Shown piece after piece: positions 7,001 through 9,269 of a DNA stretch of 9,269 nt. How positions within the stretch are numbered: the stretch's first letter is position 1; each line of letters begins with the position of its first letter. The notes under the pieces were generated by a model. That model saw only the letters and a list, made by a program, of their open reading frames with translations, was not told the DNA's origin and searched no databases. The position numbers and the translations under genes were made by a program. Source of the DNA: Methanolinea sp. UBA477 (GTDB lineage Archaea > Halobacteriota > Methanomicrobia > Methanomicrobiales > Methanospirillaceae); contig DAWO01000115.1 of the NCBI GenBank assembly GCA_002509485.1, positions 1-9,269 of the forward strand. Reading direction: 5' to 3'.

Positions 7001-7619
7001 CGTCTACACCATCGGCGTGGTCGGAGTAAACGAGATGATCCAGCATCACGTGGGCAGCCAGTTGCACGAATCCCGGGAGGCGTTCACGATGGCGGTCAGG
7101 GCCATGACCGAGATGGAGCTCTATGCAAAGGAGCTCTCGCACCGGCACAACATGACCATCGCGCTTGCCAGGACACCTGCAGAGACAACCGGCCAGCGCT
7201 TCTCCGTCTCAGACCTCCTGAACAAGAACTACAGGGACCATGCGAAGAAGGTCATCAAGGGAGATCTCGAGACCGCACTGGAGCGGCTCGGGACGACCCG
7301 CGATCTTCCGATATACTATACAAACGGGACACACGTTGCACCGGGGGCAAATATCCCGCTTTCGAAGAGGATGGACATCGAGCACGTATTCTTCCCCATA
7401 GTCGACGGCGGAAATATCTTCCATATCTGGCTCGGTGAGTCGAGACCGGATCCGCGGGGCCTGATGGACATGGCAATGAAGCTCTGCCGTGAGACCCAGA
7501 TCGGGTATTTCGCGTTCACCCGCGACCTGACCGTGGCACTGCGACAGTTCCGCGAATACAAGCCTGACAAGAAACGGATATCAGAATGGGTGAGCAGCGA
7601 AGCGGGCATTCAGGCCTGA
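4011..7619 (+). CDS. nrdD: Class III (anaerobic) ribonucleoside-triphosphate reductase with an intein; glycyl-radical C-terminus not seen
   Basis: 1202 aa precursor; removing the intein (residues 184-658) leaves 727 aa. The enzyme reduces ribonucleoside triphosphates to deoxy forms under anoxia using a thiyl radical. Order: a PIP-like motif Q8-T-T-L-E-G-V-F15; an ATP-cone regulatory domain (about 22-112, DGHILEWDRQRIIKQI); the conserved GDIHIHDLEYF, then SRPF-intein-CQDWDLRYFFYYGL; AQTNFAGGQGYYNFLTFLAPYF; a Cys-rich loop C885/C888/C889 (GISCYQCCAYQF), the probable region of the thiyl Cys; SLNCPRAAYEA; and GYFAFTRDLTV ending at V1175. Family members continue with a CxxC...CxxC zinc site and an RxxGY glycyl-radical motif. 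Here only 27 residues follow (ALRQFREYKPDKKRISEWVS onward), with no Cys and no Gly in such a context. Either the radical domain is encoded elsewhere or this enzyme is altered. No activase gene nrdG is in the window. Confidence 0.92.
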   Translation: MAKRDYRQTTLEGVFISPMPQVRTTDGHILEWDRQRIIKQIVEETKLVETFYGYESATEECAQEVARLVEQRIRSLGIQSLSGPLIREIVNITLLEKGMVQYRNVCTRVGTPVYDAHEIDVGRGFEAKDNANLQENAETSHKKKADKISKEQYLLQLPPHLADHHLSGDIHIHDLEYFGSRPFCIDGSAIIPAVSGGRHLAVRPDEMQFSDDTSLPGDLQVLTPRGYRTVLKVTRRRIGSRDRLLQIRTSSGKSIRVTGEHRIPVQDDGIKIVRADSISKGDILLSLEENPEVRGDRIRSIDLLQELIERVPAELLEDVYVRGAGGIFARLHAGGWTYSQISRELGVAHQKQWYLRGIMPVPVFHDLCRLFNITELSGIRLGVRGSRHDLPIVLPFTAPLMRLLGYFVSEGNYNISKGQNYNLAITENHQSGVVIADVQSVLNCYATLSGGGRDTTEIYGVPVTRNRAMQVHFGGKLVWLLFRYVFGIPERSGNKRLPWIVWNLDDDLLSEFLSALFTGDGSAYYQPEKSDCIVNYTTSSETLRQELSVLLTSLGMRPYILELYSGEDRTVLYRLQLNGAANIRRFSRYARFNDSRQVHIDSFLANVQSIQHAPKPERVTDVSVVGSEDPYVYDLFLEGDGSEESHTFYISDGLLVHNCQDWDLRYFFYYGLMPDGNGTKASVAGPAMRPEVAVLHAVKALGSAQTNFAGGQGYYNFLTFLAPYFTDIPYGEIKQLMQMFVYEMTQMMVARGGQLVFSSVQLSPGVPSLWRDKPCVYKGRVWDGTSGPKKTYGELEREVRLLFKALMEVMMEGDYWGKPFSFPKPEISIEPDFMQEDEEFNRENPDLPTYHDLYLLSFELASKFGTPYYDNQIPPYRGAGKGISCYQCCAYQFSAVADDDEEFDEKLLFTEGKHFSMGSWQVVSLNCPRAAYEADGDDARLFAGLRALMDVCVEVFRIKRRWMELIRAHGRMPFAMQRPKDPVTGERGPVAVDLDGLVYTIGVVGVNEMIQHHVGSQLHESREAFTMAVRAMTEMELYAKELSHRHNMTIALARTPAETTGQRFSVSDLLNKNYRDHAKKVIKGDLETALERLGTTRDLPIYYTNGTHVAPGANIPLSKRMDIEHVFFPIVDGGNIFHIWLGESRPDPRGLMDMAMKLCRETQIGYFAFTRDLTVALRQFREYKPDKKRISEWVSSEAGIQA
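4560..5984 (+). mobile_element. Intein with LAGLIDADG homing endonuclease, inserted in nrdD
   Basis: In-frame insertion of 475 aa (nrdD residues 184-658). It begins C184-IDGSAIIPAV and ends LLVH657-N658 before C659. Splicing blocks are complete: N-terminal Cys; block B T258-G-E-H261 (SIRVTGEHRIPV); block F VYDLFLEG...SHTFYI; terminal His-Asn; and +1 Cys. An internal helix-turn-helix-like part (WTYSQISRELGVAHQKQWYL) precedes two dodecapeptide motifs, L403-LGYFVSEG (E410) and F512-LSALFTGDG (D520). Both carry an acidic catalytic residue, so the endonuclease may still be active. Removing it joins SRPF to CQDWDLRYF, restoring what I recall as the normal NrdD motif. Inteins are known in the Methanocaldococcus jannaschii class III reductase (RNR-1, RNR-2); I cannot say whether the site is shared. 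Confidence 0.94.
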
Positions 7620-7672
7620 TTTCGGGGGGGCAGTCTGTCCTGAACAAAACGCCCCTCGAGGAGACGACCTGT

Positions 7673-7708
7673 TTTTGGGTCAGACAATCACTGCTTTTTT
7701 TCGAAAAA
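7673..7708. terminator. T-rich bidirectional termination region between convergent genes
   Basis: The 96-bp gap between nrdD and the KaiC-like gene contains a T5 run at about 7673-7677 and a T7 run at 7695-7701 on the plus strand. A T5 run lies on the minus strand (A-run 7704-7708). Together TTTTTTTCGAAAAAG is nearly self-complementary. Poly-T tracts are the usual intrinsic termination signal in archaea, so these probably end both transcripts. Confidence 0.55.
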
Positions 7709-7715
7709 GAGAGGT

Positions 7716-8309
7716 CTAGTGTATCTCTTCAGCCCGATTTGCACCGGTTTCAGTCTCGTTGATCTCTGATATATCGACCACCTCGTCTGCAAAGGAGGTG
7801 AGCTGGGATATCAGCACCGGATCAAGCCCCTTCTCGACAGCCAGGAATATCCCGGAGATGTTTAGTATTCTCAATTTACTCACGACGAAATGGAAGAACT
7901 TGGAGAGGTCGATGGTATTGATGTAGATGAGCAGTGCATTGACTGAATCAAGGAATATCACCGGTTTCTCTGCCTGCCTCTTCTTCAAGATCTCGCTCAC
8001 CGCAATGCTTAACGAAGTGAGGTCTCCGGGTTTATTCACATAGACACAATTCGCAAGCGTCCTCTCTTCCTTGCCGGCAGCGTAGCGGGTTATGGCGTCG
8101 ATGAACCACAATCTGGAGGTATCTATTCCGTTCTTCTCGTAGAGATCCATGAGATATCCCGAGGGGTTGTTGACTGCAATGATGATGAGATTGTGGCCTT
8201 CACTCTGTATCTCACGGATGAGTCGCAGCGTATTCTCCCTGAACTTCCGGGAATCGGATAATGCAAGAACGATCTGTTTGCTGCCGATCGAAAGATTCAA
8301 TTCTGACAT
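7716..8309 (-). CDS. KaiC/RecA-fold signalling protein without a P-loop
   Basis: 197 aa, soluble, with no signal or membrane segment. The pattern follows the KaiC-like RecA fold: LIIIAVNNPSGYLMDLYEKN (41-60), then LWFIDAITRYAAG with D71, PGDLTSLSIAVSEIL (94-108), a Walker-B-like strand VIFLDSVNALLIYI (117-130), then LSKFFHFVVSKLR and a final strand near ISGIFLAVE. There is no GxxxxGK[ST] Walker A motif, and the N-terminus (IGSKQIVLALSDSRKFRENT) holds no substitute, so ATP hydrolysis is unlikely. It probably acts as a binding or output module. Such proteins (DUF7504-like, from memory) often sit beside PAS sensors in methanogens, as here. It starts 7 nt after the PAS gene's stop, with GAGG overlapping that stop. 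Its direct role is unknown. Confidence 0.7.
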   Translation of the reverse strand: MSELNLSIGSKQIVLALSDSRKFRENTLRLIREIQSEGHNLIIIAVNNPSGYLMDLYEKNGIDTSRLWFIDAITRYAAGKEERTLANCVYVNKPGDLTSLSIAVSEILKKRQAEKPVIFLDSVNALLIYINTIDLSKFFHFVVSKLRILNISGIFLAVEKGLDPVLISQLTSFADEVVDISEINETETGANRAEEIH

Positions 8310-8316
8310 GAGGGCC

Positions 8317-9243
8317 TCATTGCTTCAGGAATTCCCGCATCGCATCAGGAATTTCTGTCCTCTTCTCCGACACTGCAGCATTCAAATCGCGAATCGTCGC
8401 AAGTATCTCTTCGATATGCTTCTCCTGGACTGCAAGTTCCATGATAATATGCACGTTTCCGGTCGCGCCTTCAGATACCTGGTTCTGGATATCGGAAATA
8501 TTCTGTTTTACAAGCTCGAGCGGGTTTTTTATTCTGAGTGCCGCCTCACGTATGTAGGCGATAAGCGCATTTTCCGCGTCTTTGACTGCAACCAGACTGA
8601 CAAAATTCTCGAGCAGGTATTCAGTGCCGTCGATCTCCATCGGCGTCACCGTCTTTAATATGGGGACAGTATTTCCTTCCCTGTCGAGAAGGGCCCTCTC
8701 TGCGTGTTCCAGTTTCTGGCCGAGATCGTCGATGGGACACTTACCCTCCTCGGCTGGGCATATGAACCTGTGGCAGACCTGGCCGATCATCTCTTCCCGG
8801 CTAAACCCGGTCATGTTCAGTGCCATTGGGTTTGCATCGACTATCGTGTGGCTCTGCCTGTCCATGAGGATTATCCCGGACTCGACATTCTCCCAGATAT
8901 TCCGGAATTTCGTCTCCGATCTCTCAAGTTCCACCCTCTCCCTGTAGACTATCTGCGAGAGATAGGCGATGAAGATTGAGATACCCATGAATACTGCAAC
9001 GCGGAATATCGAAGCAACAAGTTCTGTCAGGCCAGGCTGCAAGAACAGGTAGACTGCTGCCAGGTAAAATGCACTCAGGCAGACGACATAGAAAACTCCT
9101 CTCTTCCTGTACCAGTACGCGGCGAGGATGATTGGAAGATAGAAAAAGTGGGTGAATACTATGGTGATGCCATTGAGAAGACAGAAGATCGTGAGCACGA
9201 CGGCTATAACTGTGAACGCCAGGAGAATGACCGGTTTCAGCAT
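8317..9243 (-). CDS. Membrane PAS sensor protein with a degenerate histidine-kinase-like hairpin (start may lie beyond the window)
   Basis: 308 aa from the ATG at 9243. Four membrane helices (about 5-24, 27-45, 49-69, 73-100) include FTHFFYLPIILAAYWYRKRG, a pattern common in methanogen sensors. A charged linker leads to a PAS domain (about 110-223: FRNIWENVESGIILMD, IVDANPMALNMTGFSREEMIG). The PAS loop has three cysteines, C157-x4-C162-x6-C169 (CHRFICPAEEGKCPI). Residues 225-300 look like the dimerisation hairpin of a histidine kinase (REAALRIKNPLELVKQNI, then IRDLNAAVSEK), but there is no phospho-accepting His at the expected place and no ATPase domain follows. It should sense a signal at or in the membrane and pass it by conformation, probably to the KaiC-like protein encoded 7 nt downstream. 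The frame stays open upstream of 9243 to the edge and no Shine-Dalgarno is visible, so the true start could lie outside. Confidence 0.78.
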   Translation of the reverse strand: MLKPVILLAFTVIAVVLTIFCLLNGITIVFTHFFYLPIILAAYWYRKRGVFYVVCLSAFYLAAVYLFLQPGLTELVASIFRVAVFMGISIFIAYLSQIVYRERVELERSETKFRNIWENVESGIILMDRQSHTIVDANPMALNMTGFSREEMIGQVCHRFICPAEEGKCPIDDLGQKLEHAERALLDREGNTVPILKTVTPMEIDGTEYLLENFVSLVAVKDAENALIAYIREAALRIKNPLELVKQNISDIQNQVSEGATGNVHIIMELAVQEKHIEEILATIRDLNAAVSEKRTEIPDAMREFLKQ

Positions 9244-9269
9244 CGATCCCGGGTTGTCCTGGATTGTTT

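Noticed and set aside
7494..7520. QIGYFAF (G1165) as the glycyl-radical site
   Set aside because: This strand lies before the zinc site in family members (an xxYF.[IF]T pattern). The radical Gly belongs to a later RxxGY motif, which is absent.

Overview
The window looks like the chromosome of a euryarchaeal methanogen, most likely of the Methanomicrobia (order Methanomicrobiales is my best guess). The evidence is an archaeal class I CCA-adding enzyme, an oxygen-sensitive class III ribonucleotide reductase with a glutaredoxin-like partner, an archaeal pilin-type N-terminus, TATA-box promoters (one placed for a leaderless transcript) and PAS/KaiC-like signalling proteins of a kind common in methanogens. 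The genus is not determined.

Layout. 1-200 (minus) is the start of a pilin-like surface protein that runs off the left edge. 201-574 is a GC-rich stretch with no convincing gene; it holds a strong potential hairpin and protein-like fragments in shifted frames. 575-634 is an array of three tandem 20-bp palindromic repeats that carries the promoter and start codon of a two-gene MNT/HEPN toxin-antitoxin-type operon (630-1588, plus): a winged-helix nucleotidyltransferase followed by a HEPN protein. Converging on it is a minus-strand RNA-processing operon (3569 to 1639): thpR, RNA 2',3'-cyclic phosphodiesterase, then cca, tRNA nucleotidyltransferase, overlapping by 4 nt. From a divergent promoter region, a plus-strand deoxynucleotide operon follows: a 89-aa CPKC glutaredoxin and nrdD (4011-7619). 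A 475-residue LAGLIDADG intein splits nrdD exactly before a Cys that appears to be an active-site Cys. After a T-rich bidirectional terminator region, a minus-strand signalling pair ends the window: a membrane PAS protein with a degenerate histidine-kinase-like helical hairpin, and a KaiC/RecA-fold protein without a P-loop.

How the genes fit together. The MNT protein probably represses its own operon through the repeat array and opposes the HEPN protein. ThpR and CCA both act on RNA ends. The glutaredoxin probably supplies electrons to NrdD. The membrane PAS protein probably passes a signal to the KaiC-like protein made from the same transcript.

The most unusual points are: (i) the repeat array, which combines operator, TATA box and start codon; (ii) an NrdD that ends just before the expected zinc site and glycyl-radical motif, with no trace of them downstream; (iii) a PCNA-interaction (PIP-box)-like motif at the NrdD N-terminus; and (iv) the intein. 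All calls come from reading the sequence, with no database search.
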